This document shows, one piece after another, positions 56,576 through 64,000 of a DNA stretch of 64,000 nucleotides; the stretch's first letter is position 1; every line of letters starts with the position of its first letter. The DNA comes from Terrabacter tumescens (GTDB taxonomy: Bacteria > Actinomycetota > Actinomycetes > Actinomycetales > Dermatophilaceae). Below the pieces are notes generated by a model that was not told the DNA's origin, did no database searches, and was given only the letters and a program-made list of their open reading frames with translations. Location of the stretch: assembly GCF_014646815.1 (NCBI RefSeq), contig NZ_BMNZ01000007.1:1-64000 (forward strand). Reading direction: 5' to 3'. A program made the translations under genes and the position numbers.

Positions 56576-56621
56576 CAGGTCAGGTCAAGCCAGATCAGGT
56601 CAGGTCAGGTCAGGTCAGGTC
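56576..56621. repeat. 5-bp tandem repeat between the 89-aa gene and terC
   Basis: An array of CAGGT units, interrupted once near 56588-56595, abutting the terC stop. It reads identically in every fifth base and has no reading-frame role. Confidence 0.9.
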
Positions 56622-57777
56622 ACGACGCGTCGTGCGTCGCCGCCCTCGAGGGCGCGTCGTCGCGCGGAGCGTCGCCAGGGGCGCCGGCGCTGACGGCGCC
56701 GTCCGGGCGGTCTGCGCGGTCCGCGCTGTCCACGCTGCCGGCGGGCCCACCCTCGACGCTGCTGTCGGGGCCGCTGCCGAGGGGACCGGCCTGCGCCGCC
56801 TCGAGCTTGGCGTCGCGGCTGGACCTCCACAGGCTCGCGATGGTCGTGACGCCGAGGATGAGCACGATCGCGCCGAGCGAGACGAGGATCGGGATGTCGG
56901 GGACCCCCTCGACGGGCTGCCCGCCGTTGATGAACGGCAGGTTGTTCTCGTGCAGCGCGTGCATGACGAGCTTGACGCCGATGAAGGCGAGCAGCACAGC
57001 GAGCCCGATGCTGAGGTAGACGAGCTTCTTGAGCAGGCCGCCGATGAGGAAGTACAGCTGCCGCAGACCCATGAGGGCGAAGATGTTGGCCGTCAGGACG
57101 AGGAAGGGCTCCTTCGTCAGGCCGTAGATCGCCGGGATGGAGTCGAGCGCGAAGAGCAGGTCGGTGGTGCCGAGCGCGAGGATGACGATGAGCATCGGCG
57201 TGATGAGGCGCTTGCCTTTCTCGATCACCGTCAGGCGGGTGCCGTTCCACTCCTTGGTGGCCGGGAAGCGCTTCTCGATCCAGAGCAGGAGCCGGTTCTC
57301 GTGGTACTCGTCGTCGTCGGTCTCGCCGCCCGTGGCGAGCTTGACGGCGGTGTACACGAGGAACGCGCCGAAGATGTAGAAGACCCACGAGTAGGCGTTG
57401 ATGACGACCGCCCCGAGGGCGATGAACACGCCGCGCAGGATGATCGCGATGATGATGCCGATCATGAGCGCCGACTGCTGGAGCTTCTGCGGCACCTTGA
57501 AGCTGGCCATGATGAGCAGGAAGACGAAGAGGTTGTCGACCGACAGGGAGTACTCCGTCAGCCAGCCGGCATAGAACTCACCCGCGTACTGGCCGCCCCA
57601 CTCGAACCACACGAAGAGGCCGAAGAGCACGGCCGCCGCGACGTAGAAGGCCAGGTGTCGCCCGGCCTCGGCCATCGACGGGACGTGCGGGCGCCTCGCG
57701 ATGACGAAGACGTCGATCATGAGGAACACGGCCATCAGGCCGATCGTGAGGAACCAGCCCCACACGGGAACGTTCAT
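56620..57777 (-). CDS. TerC family integral membrane protein
   Basis: A 385-aa TerC/Alx-type protein with eight or nine helices. EYSLSVDNLFVFLLIM and LGTTDLLFALDSIPAI are the two conserved metal-site motifs with Asp/Asn. Relatives export manganese, and several are controlled by the yybP-ykoY riboswitch. The last 70 residues are a Gly/Asp/Ala-rich cytosolic tail. ATG 57777 has GGAAGG 8 nt upstream; a GTG at 57783 is the alternative. A structured leader precedes it. Confidence 0.9.
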   Translation of the reverse strand: MNVPVWGWFLTIGLMAVFLMIDVFVIARRPHVPSMAEAGRHLAFYVAAAVLFGLFVWFEWGGQYAGEFYAGWLTEYSLSVDNLFVFLLIMASFKVPQKLQQSALMIGIIIAIILRGVFIALGAVVINAYSWVFYIFGAFLVYTAVKLATGGETDDDEYHENRLLLWIEKRFPATKEWNGTRLTVIEKGKRLITPMLIVILALGTTDLLFALDSIPAIYGLTKEPFLVLTANIFALMGLRQLYFLIGGLLKKLVYLSIGLAVLLAFIGVKLVMHALHENNLPFINGGQPVEGVPDIPILVSLGAIVLILGVTTIASLWRSSRDAKLEAAQAGPLGSGPDSSVEGGPAGSVDSADRADRPDGAVSAGAPGDAPRDDAPSRAATHDAS

Positions 57778-57784
57778 GGGCACA

Positions 57785-57816
57785 ACCTTCCGGTCACCAG
57801 ATCAGTAACCGGAGGT
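57785..57816 (-). promoter_or_regulatory. RBS-sequestering hairpin of terC
   Basis: The 5' arm ACCTCCGGTTAC can pair with GTGACCGGAAGGT, which includes the GGAAGG ribosome site, leaving a loop of about 7 nt. This is a likely switch that blocks translation. Confidence 0.65.
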
Positions 57817-57852
57817 CTCTCCCGCCCGACCTGAGGTCGGACCGACGGGACC

Positions 57853-57947
57853 GGGAGCGGCGGTGAGATCCACTCCGTGATGACGAGCCCGTCGTGTCGG
57901 GGATACTCCCCTCCGTGAACGCCTGAGTCTTTCACTCCCGCCGCCGT
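57853..57947 (-). ncRNA. Candidate yybP-ykoY (manganese) riboswitch aptamer
   Basis: In the minus-strand leader of terC, CGGCGG and CCGCCG can close a long stem around GGGGAGTA (57904-57911), the hallmark L1 loop of the Mn2+ riboswitch. CGTCATCAC (57877-57885) stands where the second conserved loop (TCAACA/TCATCA-like) is expected. TerC is a standard target gene. The fold was judged by eye. Confidence 0.5.
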
Positions 57948-58005
57948 CCCTCAAATCGGTCCGCCCCGTGGCCACCCGGCGGACCCGGCTGCCCGGCGGA
58001 GCGGC

Positions 58006-60120
58006 TCAGCGAGTCGCCGCGCTCATCTGGCGCAGCTCCTTCTTCAGCTCGCCGATCTCGTCGCGCAACCGGGCCGCGAGCTCGAAGTGCAGCTCGGCCG
58101 CCGCCTGGTGCATCTGCGTCGTGAGCTCCTGGATGAGGCCGGCGAGGTCGGCGGCCGCCATGTCGGCCGGTCGGTTGGCCGTGCCTCCGGCGGAGACGCC
58201 CACGTCGGCCGCCATCGCCCCACGCCCGGACCCGCTCTTGCCGCGGGACTGCATGCGCCCCGAACCGAGCAGCTCCTGGGTGTCGGCGTCCTCGCGCTCG
58301 AGCAGGTCGGTGATGTCGGCGATCTTCTTGCGCAGCGGCGTCGGGTCGATGCCGTGCTCGGTGTTGTAGGCGATCTGCTTCTCGCGGCGCCGGTTGGTCT
58401 CGTCGAGCGCCTGCTCCATCGACGGCGTCATCTTGTCGGCGTACATGTGCACCTGGCCCGACACGTTTCGCGCGGCACGCCCGATGGTCTGGATGAGCGA
58501 CCGGGCCGAGCGCAGGAAGCCCTCCTTGTCGGCGTCGAGGATCGACACGAGCGAGACCTCGGGCAGGTCGAGGCCCTCACGGAGGAGGTTGATGCCGACG
58601 AGGACGTCGAAGACGCCGGTGCGCAGCTCGCGCAGCAGCTCGACGCGGCGCAGGGTGTCGATGTCGCTGTGGAGGTAGCGGACCCGGATGCCCTTGTCGA
58701 GGAGGTAGTCGGTCAGGTCCTCGGCCATCTTCTTCGTCAGGGTGGTGACGAGGACACGCTCGTTGCGCTTGGTGCGCTCCTGGATCTCGTGCATGAGGTC
58801 GTCGATCTGGCCCTTGGTCGGCTTGAGCACGACCTCGGGGTCGATGAGGCCGGTGGGTCGGATGATCTGCTCGACCGGCGGGCCGGACTTGGCCAGCTCG
58901 TACTCCCCCGGCGTGGCGGAGAGGTAGACGGTCTGCCCGATGCGCTCGAGGAACTCCTCCCACTTCAGCGGCCGGTTGTCCATGGCGCTCGGCAGGCGGA
59001 AGCCGTGCTCGACGAGCATCCGCTTGCGGGACATGTCGCCCTCGTACATCGCGCCGATCTGCGGCACCGTCTGGTGCGACTCGTCGAGCACAAGGAGGAA
59101 GTCCTCGGGGAAGTAGTCGATGAGGCAGTTCGGCGCCGAGCCCGCGGTGCGGCCGTCGATGTGGCGGCTGTAGTTCTCGATGCCGTTGCAGAAGCCGACC
59201 TGGCGCATCATCTCGAGGTCGTACGTCGTGCGCATGCGCAGCCGCTGGGCCTCGAGCAGCTTGCCCTGCTTCTCGAAGAGCGCGAGCTGGTCCTCGAGCT
59301 CGAGCTCGATGCCGCGGATGGCGCGCTCCATGCGCTCGGGGCCGGCGACGTAGTGCGAGGCGGGGAAGACGTACATCTCCTGCTCCTCGTTGACGACCTC
59401 GCCGGTGACCGGGTGCAGGGTGTAGATGCGCTCGATCTCGTCACCGAAGAACTCGATGCGGATCGCCAGCTCCTCGTAGACCGGGATGATCTCGACGGTG
59501 TCGCCCCGGACCCGGAACGTGCCGCGCGTGAAGGCGAGGTCGTTGCGGGTGTACTGCATCTCGACGAAGCGGCGCAGCAGGTCGTCGCGCACGACCTCCT
59601 GGCCGACCTTGAGCCGGGCCATCCGGTCGACGTACTCCTGTGGCGTGCCGAGGCCGTAGATGCACGACACCGAGGCGACGACGATGACGTCGCGTCGGGT
59701 CAGCAGCGAGTTGGTGGCCGAGTGCCGCAGCCGCTCGACCTCGTCGTTGACCGAGCTGTCCTTCTCGATGTAGGTGTCGGTCTGCGGGATGTACGCCTCG
59801 GGCTGGTAGTAGTCGTAGTAGCTGACGAAGTACTCGACGGCGTTGTTGGGCAGCAGCTCGCGGAACTCGTTGGCCAGCTGCGCGGCGAGCGTCTTGTTGG
59901 GCGCCATGACGAGCGTCGGACGCTGGACCTGCTCGATGAGCCAGGCCGTCGTGGCGGACTTGCCGGTGCCGGTGGCGCCGAGCAGGACGGTGTCGGTCTC
60001 GCCCGCCTTGACCCGCCGCGCGAGCTCGGCGATCGCCGTGGGCTGGTCACCGCTCGGGGTGTACTCGGAGATCACCTCGAAGGGTGCCACCGTGCGCTGG
60101 AGGTCGGTCGTGGGACGCAT
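58006..60120 (-). CDS. uvrB: Excinuclease ABC subunit B
   Basis: A 704-aa SF2-type repair helicase. Walker [14 protein letters not shown], the beta-hairpin region [21 protein letters not shown], Walker B VLDESHQT, motif VI IGRAARN and the C-terminal UVR motif ([23 protein letters not shown]) are in order. It receives damaged DNA from UvrA and recruits UvrC. The ATG is leaderless with a PafBC-type promoter. The 57-58 kb neighbour terC is often adjacent in actinobacteria. Confidence 0.97.
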   Translation of the reverse strand: MRPTTDLQRTVAPFEVISEYTPSGDQPTAIAELARRVKAGETDTVLLGATGTGKSATTAWLIEQVQRPTLVMAPNKTLAAQLANEFRELLPNNAVEYFVSYYDYYQPEAYIPQTDTYIEKDSSVNDEVERLRHSATNSLLTRRDVIVVASVSCIYGLGTPQEYVDRMARLKVGQEVVRDDLLRRFVEMQYTRNDLAFTRGTFRVRGDTVEIIPVYEELAIRIEFFGDEIERIYTLHPVTGEVVNEEQEMYVFPASHYVAGPERMERAIRGIELELEDQLALFEKQGKLLEAQRLRMRTTYDLEMMRQVGFCNGIENYSRHIDGRTAGSAPNCLIDYFPEDFLLVLDESHQTVPQIGAMYEGDMSRKRMLVEHGFRLPSAMDNRPLKWEEFLERIGQTVYLSATPGEYELAKSGPPVEQIIRPTGLIDPEVVLKPTKGQIDDLMHEIQERTKRNERVLVTTLTKKMAEDLTDYLLDKGIRVRYLHSDIDTLRRVELLRELRTGVFDVLVGINLLREGLDLPEVSLVSILDADKEGFLRSARSLIQTIGRAARNVSGQVHMYADKMTPSMEQALDETNRRREKQIAYNTEHGIDPTPLRKKIADITDLLEREDADTQELLGSGRMQSRGKSGSGRGAMAADVGVSAGGTANRPADMAAADLAGLIQELTTQMHQAAAELHFELAARLRDEIGELKKELRQMSAATR

Positions 60121-60126
60121 GGCTCA

Positions 60127-60149
60127 ACCGTACGTCGCACGACCGACAG
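60127..60149 (-). promoter_or_regulatory. PafBC-type (RecA_NDp) promoter of uvrB
   Basis: On the minus strand, CTGTCGGTC (60141-60149), exactly 8 nt, then TACGGT (60127-60132), 6 nt, and the ATG at 60120. It shares GGGGACTGTCGGT with the uvrA promoter. Confidence 0.8.
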
Positions 60150-60160
60150 TCCCCCACCCG

Positions 60161-60544
60161 CTACTCCTCCCAGACGTAGGCCGGACGCAGCTCGACCGTG
60201 TCTCCGGGCCCGGCGAAGTTCACCGCGAGCTCCTCGGCCCGCTCCCGGGACGCGACGTCGAGCAGGAAGAAGCCGGCCAGGTGCTCCTTGCTCTCGGCAT
60301 AGGGCCCGTCCGTGGCCACGGTGCCGTCGGCGGCCCAGCGGTAGAGGCGGGACGACGACGGGTCACCGAGCGCCTCACCGCCCTTGAGCTCGCCGCTCCT
60401 CGAGAGCTCTTCGAGCATGGCGTCGAAGGCCGCGCCTCCGGCGTCCCGCTCCTCCTGCGGCCGGGCGAGCGCCTCGGCGACGAAGTTCCCCGTGGGGTGG
60501 CCCCAGGGCTGGGGGTTGGAGTGGATGAGGATGACGTACTTCAT
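60161..60544 (-). CDS. YCII-related domain protein
   Basis: A 127-aa ferredoxin-like fold protein of the YCII/DGPF group. YVILIHSNP opens it and DGPYAESKEHLAGFFLLDVASRERAEELA is the DGPF-type core, with a likely catalytic His/Asp pair. Members often sit beside ECF sigma factors, but none is here. The function is unknown; it lies between lplA and uvrB on the same strand. Confidence 0.85.
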   Translation of the reverse strand: MKYVILIHSNPQPWGHPTGNFVAEALARPQEERDAGGAAFDAMLEELSRSGELKGGEALGDPSSSRLYRWAADGTVATDGPYAESKEHLAGFFLLDVASRERAEELAVNFAGPGDTVELRPAYVWEE

Positions 60545-60632
60545 GGGCGGTGCCTTCCGGATCGCGGGCGGCCAGTCTGCCGCCTCGCGAGTGACGTCGG
60601 AGTCGACACGCCGTCCTCGACATCAGGAGCCG

Positions 60633-61682
60633 TCACGGCACCCGGTGGGTCCACTCCGGGGTCGCGAACTTCTCGTCGACGAGGCGCTGGGCGGCCTCGA
60701 TCTCGTCCGGTGTGTAGTCCGAGAGGGACGAACGGTAGCGCCGGGCGAAGGAGCCGGCGAAGGACTCGAGGATGGCGTCACGCGTCATCCCGGTCTGCGA
60801 GCGCATGGGGTCGACTCGCTTGTTGGCGGACTTCGTCCCCTTGTCGCTCATCTTCTCGCGGCCGATGCGCAGCACCTCGAGCATCTTGTCGGCGTCGATG
60901 TCGTAGGCCATCGTCACGTGGTGCAGCACGGCCCCGGCGACGAAGCGCTTCTGGGCCGCACCGCCGATCTTGCCCTTGTCGCTCGCGATGTCGTTGAGCG
61001 GCACGAAGTGGGCGTTGACGCCGACGTCGGCGAGGGCCTCGATGACCCACTCGTCGAGGAAGGAGTAGGAGCGCTCGAAGCTCAGCCCCTCGACGAGCGA
61101 GGTCGGCACGACGAGCGAGTACGTGATGGTGTTGCCGGGCTCCATGAACATCGCGCCACCGCCCGAGACACGCCGGACGACGTCGATGCCGTGGCGCTGC
61201 GCCCCCTCGGGGTCGACCTCGTTGCGCACCGACTGGAAGGAGCCGATGACGACGAGCGGGCTGTCCCAGTCCCAGAAGCGCAGGGTCGGCGGCCGCTCCC
61301 CCGCGGCGACCTCGCGGGCGATGACCTCGTCGAGCGCGACGTGCAGCGCCGGGGCTAGCACGCGGGCCGGGATGACGTCGAACTCGTGGTCGTCCCACCC
61401 GGTCGCCTTGCCGAGGGCCCGGCGGATCGCGATGCCGATCGACTCCGCGGTGAAGCCGATGAGCGACACGTCGTCGGCGAGGGCGCCCGTGACGGCGCCG
61501 GCCAGCTGCTCGACGCCCGCCTCGACGGGCATCCCGGTCAGGGCCGTGTTGATGTCGCCCAAGGCCTCGTCCGGCTCGAGGAAGAAGTCGCCCGACACGC
61601 TGACACCGGCCAGCCTGCCGTCCACCTCCTCGAGGTCGACCGCCACGAGCTTGCCACCAGGGACCTTGTACTCACCACGCAT
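60633..61682 (-). CDS. lplA: Lipoate-protein ligase A with N-terminal accessory domain
   Basis: A 349-aa ligase that would attach lipoate to E2 and H proteins. Residues about 1-95 (MRGEYKVPGGKLVAVDLEE, SGDFFLEP) match the LplA accessory domain, which is C-terminal in E. coli; here it comes first. The catalytic BPL/LplA domain follows with RRVSGGGAMFMEPGNTITYS and the Lys of DKGKIGGAAQKR. The ATG at 61682 follows a GTGGGTGG stretch. It lies 44 nt past coaE on the same strand. Confidence 0.88.
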   Translation of the reverse strand: MRGEYKVPGGKLVAVDLEEVDGRLAGVSVSGDFFLEPDEALGDINTALTGMPVEAGVEQLAGAVTGALADDVSLIGFTAESIGIAIRRALGKATGWDDHEFDVIPARVLAPALHVALDEVIAREVAAGERPPTLRFWDWDSPLVVIGSFQSVRNEVDPEGAQRHGIDVVRRVSGGGAMFMEPGNTITYSLVVPTSLVEGLSFERSYSFLDEWVIEALADVGVNAHFVPLNDIASDKGKIGGAAQKRFVAGAVLHHVTMAYDIDADKMLEVLRIGREKMSDKGTKSANKRVDPMRSQTGMTRDAILESFAGSFARRYRSSLSDYTPDEIEAAQRLVDEKFATPEWTHRVP

Positions 61683-61726
61683 GCCACCCACAACACCACG
61701 AACCGCCTGCGTATGCCGTGTGCTCC

Positions 61727-62935
61727 CTAACGGGGTCGCCAACCCGTGCGCTCGGCCCACGCGTTCGCGCGCTGCCACGCACCCTCGAACCACGGCTCCT
61801 TGGCCACGACGTAGTCGGAGGTCGTGCTGTGGAGCGCGAGGAGCCGACGCTTCTCGGCGGCGTACGCGTCTCGCTCGACGGGCTCGTGGCGCAGCCAGTC
61901 CCGGAAGAGGAGCGCGAATCTCCAACCGGCAGAGCCGTGCTCGCGCACGTGGACGTGCACGTGGTTGTCGGGGTCGCACCCGCCGAGGAACTGCTTCAGC
62001 CAGGCCGTGGGGTCGGCCCCGTGCGGGTGCGGCGTGTCGGAGTGGATGCCGTGGCTGAAGACGTAGCCGGCACCGGCGAACGCCGCTCGCACGTCGTCCC
62101 GGTCGACGTCGTCGAGGTGGTGCACCCCGACCTGCACGTCGAGGACGTCCTTGGCGAGCAGCCCGGGCACCGACGTGGACCCGACGTGCGACACCTCGGT
62201 GACGACACCCGCCGGCGCGAGCGCAGCCGCAAGCCGGGCGACGACGCGCTCGGCGCGAGACTCCCAGTCCGGGCGCGGCTCGACGACGCAGTCGGCTGCG
62301 AGCTCGGGACGACCCGAGCGGGTTCCGCTCACGAGGTTCGCGGCATACGGCTGCAGGCGCTGCGACCACAGCGCGTCGACAGCCCGCACGAGGTCCTCCG
62401 GCGTGCCCGAGTTGTCGAGGACGACGTCGGCGACCGCGCGCCGCTCCGCATCGGTGGCCTGCGCGGCGATGCGGTGGCGGGCGTCCTCCTCCGGTAGTCC
62501 GCGCTGCTCGACGAGCCGGCGCACGCGTGTCTCGGCGTCGGCCTCGACGACGAGGGCGAGGTGCTCGTGCACCCAGAGACCGCGCTCGACCAGCAGGGGC
62601 ATGTCGTAGACGGAGACGCCGTCCCGCGGTCCGGCCGAGCGCTGCTCGGCCACGCGCGCCGCGATGGCGGGGCCGGTGATCGCGTCGAGCGCGTCCAGGG
62701 CGCCACGGTCCGGGAAGACGATCGCCGCCAGGGCGGCCCGGTCCAGCGAGCCGTCGGCGCGGATCACGCCGTCGCCGAAGCGCTCCCGGATGCGCTGCAG
62801 CGTCGGCTCGCCCTGCTCGACGACCTCGCGCGCGACCGCGTCGGCGTCGACGACGTGCGCCCCGAGCTCACCGAGCCGACGAGAGACCGTGGACTTGCCC
62901 GACCCGATCCCTCCGGTGACCCCGACGCGCAGCAC
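61727..62935 (-). CDS. coaE: Dephospho-CoA kinase fused to a GrpB-family domain
   Basis: A 402-aa bifunctional-looking protein, an actinobacterial arrangement. Residues about 1-200 are dephospho-CoA kinase with Walker A GVTGGIGSGKST, the last step of CoA synthesis. Residues about 215-390 form a GrpB/UPF0157 nucleotidyltransferase-like domain (SHVGSTSVPGLLAKDVLDVQV, HVHVREHGSAGW), whose role is unknown. It follows a large inverted repeat. Confidence 0.94.
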   Translation of the reverse strand: MLRVGVTGGIGSGKSTVSRRLGELGAHVVDADAVAREVVEQGEPTLQRIRERFGDGVIRADGSLDRAALAAIVFPDRGALDALDAITGPAIAARVAEQRSAGPRDGVSVYDMPLLVERGLWVHEHLALVVEADAETRVRRLVEQRGLPEEDARHRIAAQATDAERRAVADVVLDNSGTPEDLVRAVDALWSQRLQPYAANLVSGTRSGRPELAADCVVEPRPDWESRAERVVARLAAALAPAGVVTEVSHVGSTSVPGLLAKDVLDVQVGVHHLDDVDRDDVRAAFAGAGYVFSHGIHSDTPHPHGADPTAWLKQFLGGCDPDNHVHVHVREHGSAGWRFALLFRDWLRHEPVERDAYAAEKRRLLALHSTTSDYVVAKEPWFEGAWQRANAWAERTGWRPR

Positions 62936-62967
62936 CCGGCCAGCCTACGGGCCACCGCCCCTCCCCG

Positions 62968-63035
62968 CCGAACGCCGCGTTCGATCGCGAACTCAGTGTT
63001 CTGCCAGTGAGTTCGGCGCCGAACGCGGCGTTCGG
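62968..63035. repeat. Large inverted repeat upstream of coaE
   Basis: Arms at 62968-62995 and 63008-63035 pair over 28 positions (16 bp, a 4-nt mismatch, 8 bp) around a 12-nt loop. Each arm contains its own CGAACG/CGTTCG dyad. It lies past the PPOX stop and before coaE, so it may terminate PPOX or act as a protein site or a cruciform. Confidence 0.9.
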
Positions 63036-63069
63036 TCCGTGCAGGCAGGTCGGTGGAAGGGGGCGCGGG

Positions 63070-63531
63070 TCAGGCGAGGCGCGCGGGGAAGCCGCCCGTG
63101 GCGACCGGGCCCCAGCGGGTCGGCGTGACGCGCAGCAGCGACTTGCCCTGGTCGCGCATCGCCTGGCGGTACTCGTCCCAGTCGGGGTGCTCGCCGGAGA
63201 TGGCGCGGAAGTAGTCGACGAGGGGCTCGACGGACTCGGGCAGGTCGATGACCTCGCAGTCGCCGTCGACCTGGACCCACTCGCCGCCGAAGTCGTCGGA
63301 CAGCACCAGCACACTGACCTGGGGCCGGCGGCGGGCGTTCGCCGTCTTGGCACGCTCGGGGTAGGTGGAGATGACGATGCGGCCCTGCTCGTCGACGCCT
63401 CCGGTGACCGGCGACGCCTGCGGACGGCCGTCGGACCGCTGGGTCATGAGCACCATCGAGTGGCGGGGCCGCACGAAGTCGAGCAGCGCCTCGCGGTCGA
63501 CCTCGGTGTTCGTGGCGATCTGGCGGGGCAT
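63070..63531 (-). CDS. PPOX class F420-dependent oxidoreductase
   Basis: A 153-aa split-barrel flavin/deazaflavin protein. RHSMVLMTQRSDGRPQASPV and VISTYPERAKTANARRRPQVSVLVL are typical of the family that binds F420 or FMN. RVTPTRWGPVATGG is at the C-terminus. It starts 2 nt after the stop of the TetR gene, so the regulator likely controls it. Confidence 0.85.
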   Translation of the reverse strand: MPRQIATNTEVDREALLDFVRPRHSMVLMTQRSDGRPQASPVTGGVDEQGRIVISTYPERAKTANARRRPQVSVLVLSDDFGGEWVQVDGDCEVIDLPESVEPLVDYFRAISGEHPDWDEYRQAMRDQGKSLLRVTPTRWGPVATGGFPARLA

Positions 63532-63533
63532 GG

Positions 63534-64000
63534 CTACTCCTCGGTCTCAGGGTCGGTGTCAGGGACGGTGTCAGAGTCGGTGTCGGCGGTGGTGACGTCG
63601 CACTGGTCGAAGGTCACGACGAGCGTGTCGGCCAGCCACGCGGCATACGCAGGGTGGCTCCAGCCGCAGCGACGCACGAGGCGGTCGTAGATCTCCGGCG
63701 CGCTGAGGGTCCAGCAGATGTCGAGGAACCGCTCGCGGTCGAACCGCTCCGGCAGTCCGTGCGCTCGCTCGAGGGCGGCCACCGCGTTGGTGTTGCCTGC
63801 GCGCCGCTCGCGGTCGATCGTCGCGACGAACTCCTGCAGCCCCGTGTCCGCACCTGGCCCCTGCGCGAGCAGCACGCCGAGCAGCGGGCCGACCCGCTCG
63901 TAGATCGTCGCGCACAGGGCGGCGTAGGCGCGCACGAAGGTCGGGCGGTCGGGGGCCTGGGACATGGCCCGGAACTCGGGACGCTCCTGCATCGCCACGG
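63534..64000 (-). CDS. TetR-like regulator, C-terminal part (runs off the window)
   Basis: The open frame reaches the window end, so the N-terminal HTH would lie beyond. The visible 154 residues look like a TetR ligand-binding domain: EFRAMSQAPDRPTFVRAYAALCATIYERVGPLL and DICWTLSAPEIYDRLVRRCGWSHPAYAAWLADTLVVTF. The Thr/Asp tail (TADTDSDTVPDTDPETEE) is encoded by a 12-bp repeat at about 63545-63592. It is immediately upstream of the PPOX gene. Confidence 0.7.
   Translation of the reverse strand, partial: VAMQERPEFRAMSQAPDRPTFVRAYAALCATIYERVGPLLGVLLAQGPGADTGLQEFVATIDRERRAGNTNAVAALERAHGLPERFDRERFLDICWTLSAPEIYDRLVRRCGWSHPAYAAWLADTLVVTFDQCDVTTADTDSDTVPDTDPETEE

Noticed and set aside
62972-63035. 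LexA SOS boxes in the inverted repeat upstream of coaE
   Set aside because: The CGAAC and GTTCG halves are separated by 5 bases, while the actinobacterial LexA site has 4.

Overview
The window is GC-rich chromosomal DNA from an actinomycete. WhiA, RbpA, a CoaE-GrpB fusion, OpcA, a mycothiol-type isomerase, an F420/PPOX-type oxidoreductase, frequent GTG starts, many ATGA/GTGA overlaps and apparently leaderless promoters all point that way. Gene content and style suggest a Micrococcales lineage close to Intrasporangiaceae; that placement is inference. Nearly all genes are core housekeeping genes, and the order from ctaA/suf through tkt-tal-zwf-opcA, secG-tpiA-pgk-gap and whiA-yvcK-rapZ-uvrC resembles the Mycobacterium tuberculosis chromosome. 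I see no tRNA, rRNA, prophage, insertion sequence or CRISPR array.

Layout. 0.2-8.2 kb: an SDR/alpha-beta hydrolase pair divergent from a LysR regulator, a secreted TIM-barrel protein, an M20 amidohydrolase divergent from a WYL regulator, a neutral zinc metallopeptidase and an acVLRF1 peptidyl-tRNA hydrolase. 8.2-16.4 kb, all on the minus strand: psd-pssA, then the Fe-S assembly operon sufR-B-D-C-S-U-T. 16.5-23.7 kb: an ABC exporter, a DUF2231 membrane protein, heme A synthase (ctaA), a two-component system, a GNAT-NUDIX fusion, and heme O synthase (ctaB). 23.8-32.7 kb: the pentose-phosphate operon tkt-tal-pgi-zwf-opcA-pgl, ended by a 17-bp perfect hairpin. 32.8-42.1 kb, minus strand: rbpA, secG, the glycolytic cluster gap-pgk-tpiA, then uvrC-rapZ-yvcK-whiA. 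42.1-50.6 kb: uvrA coupled to a Rieske lipoprotein, then a GH15 enzyme, a mycothiol-dependent-type enzyme and an MBL hydrolase. 49.2-52.3 kb: a cNMP-domain histidine kinase and a receiver/glutaredoxin-like/thioredoxin-reductase-like fusion gene that carries a one-base frameshift. 52.5-58 kb: small unknown genes, an NlpC/P60 peptidase, EamA and MFS transporters, and a TerC protein with a structured riboswitch-like leader. 58-64 kb: uvrB, a YCII protein, lipoate ligase, coaE, a PPOX protein and a truncated TetR gene.

The least expected signals are in the DNA rather than in the gene list. (1) An 8-mer, CGGCATAC, occurs about 23 times on both strands, often at the cost of rare codons. A longer version sits between convergent genes. 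(2) uvrA, uvrB and uvrC all carry a PafBC-type (RecA_NDp) DNA-damage promoter with an 8-nt spacer to the -10. (3) A DosR/DevR-like box lies about 42 bp upstream of a predicted start for a small unknown gene. (4) A 28-bp-arm inverted repeat lies upstream of coaE. (5) Minisatellites of 5, 11 and 12 bp occur inside and between genes. (6) OpcA, UvrA and transketolase carry histone-like Lys/Thr/Ala/Ser-rich extensions.
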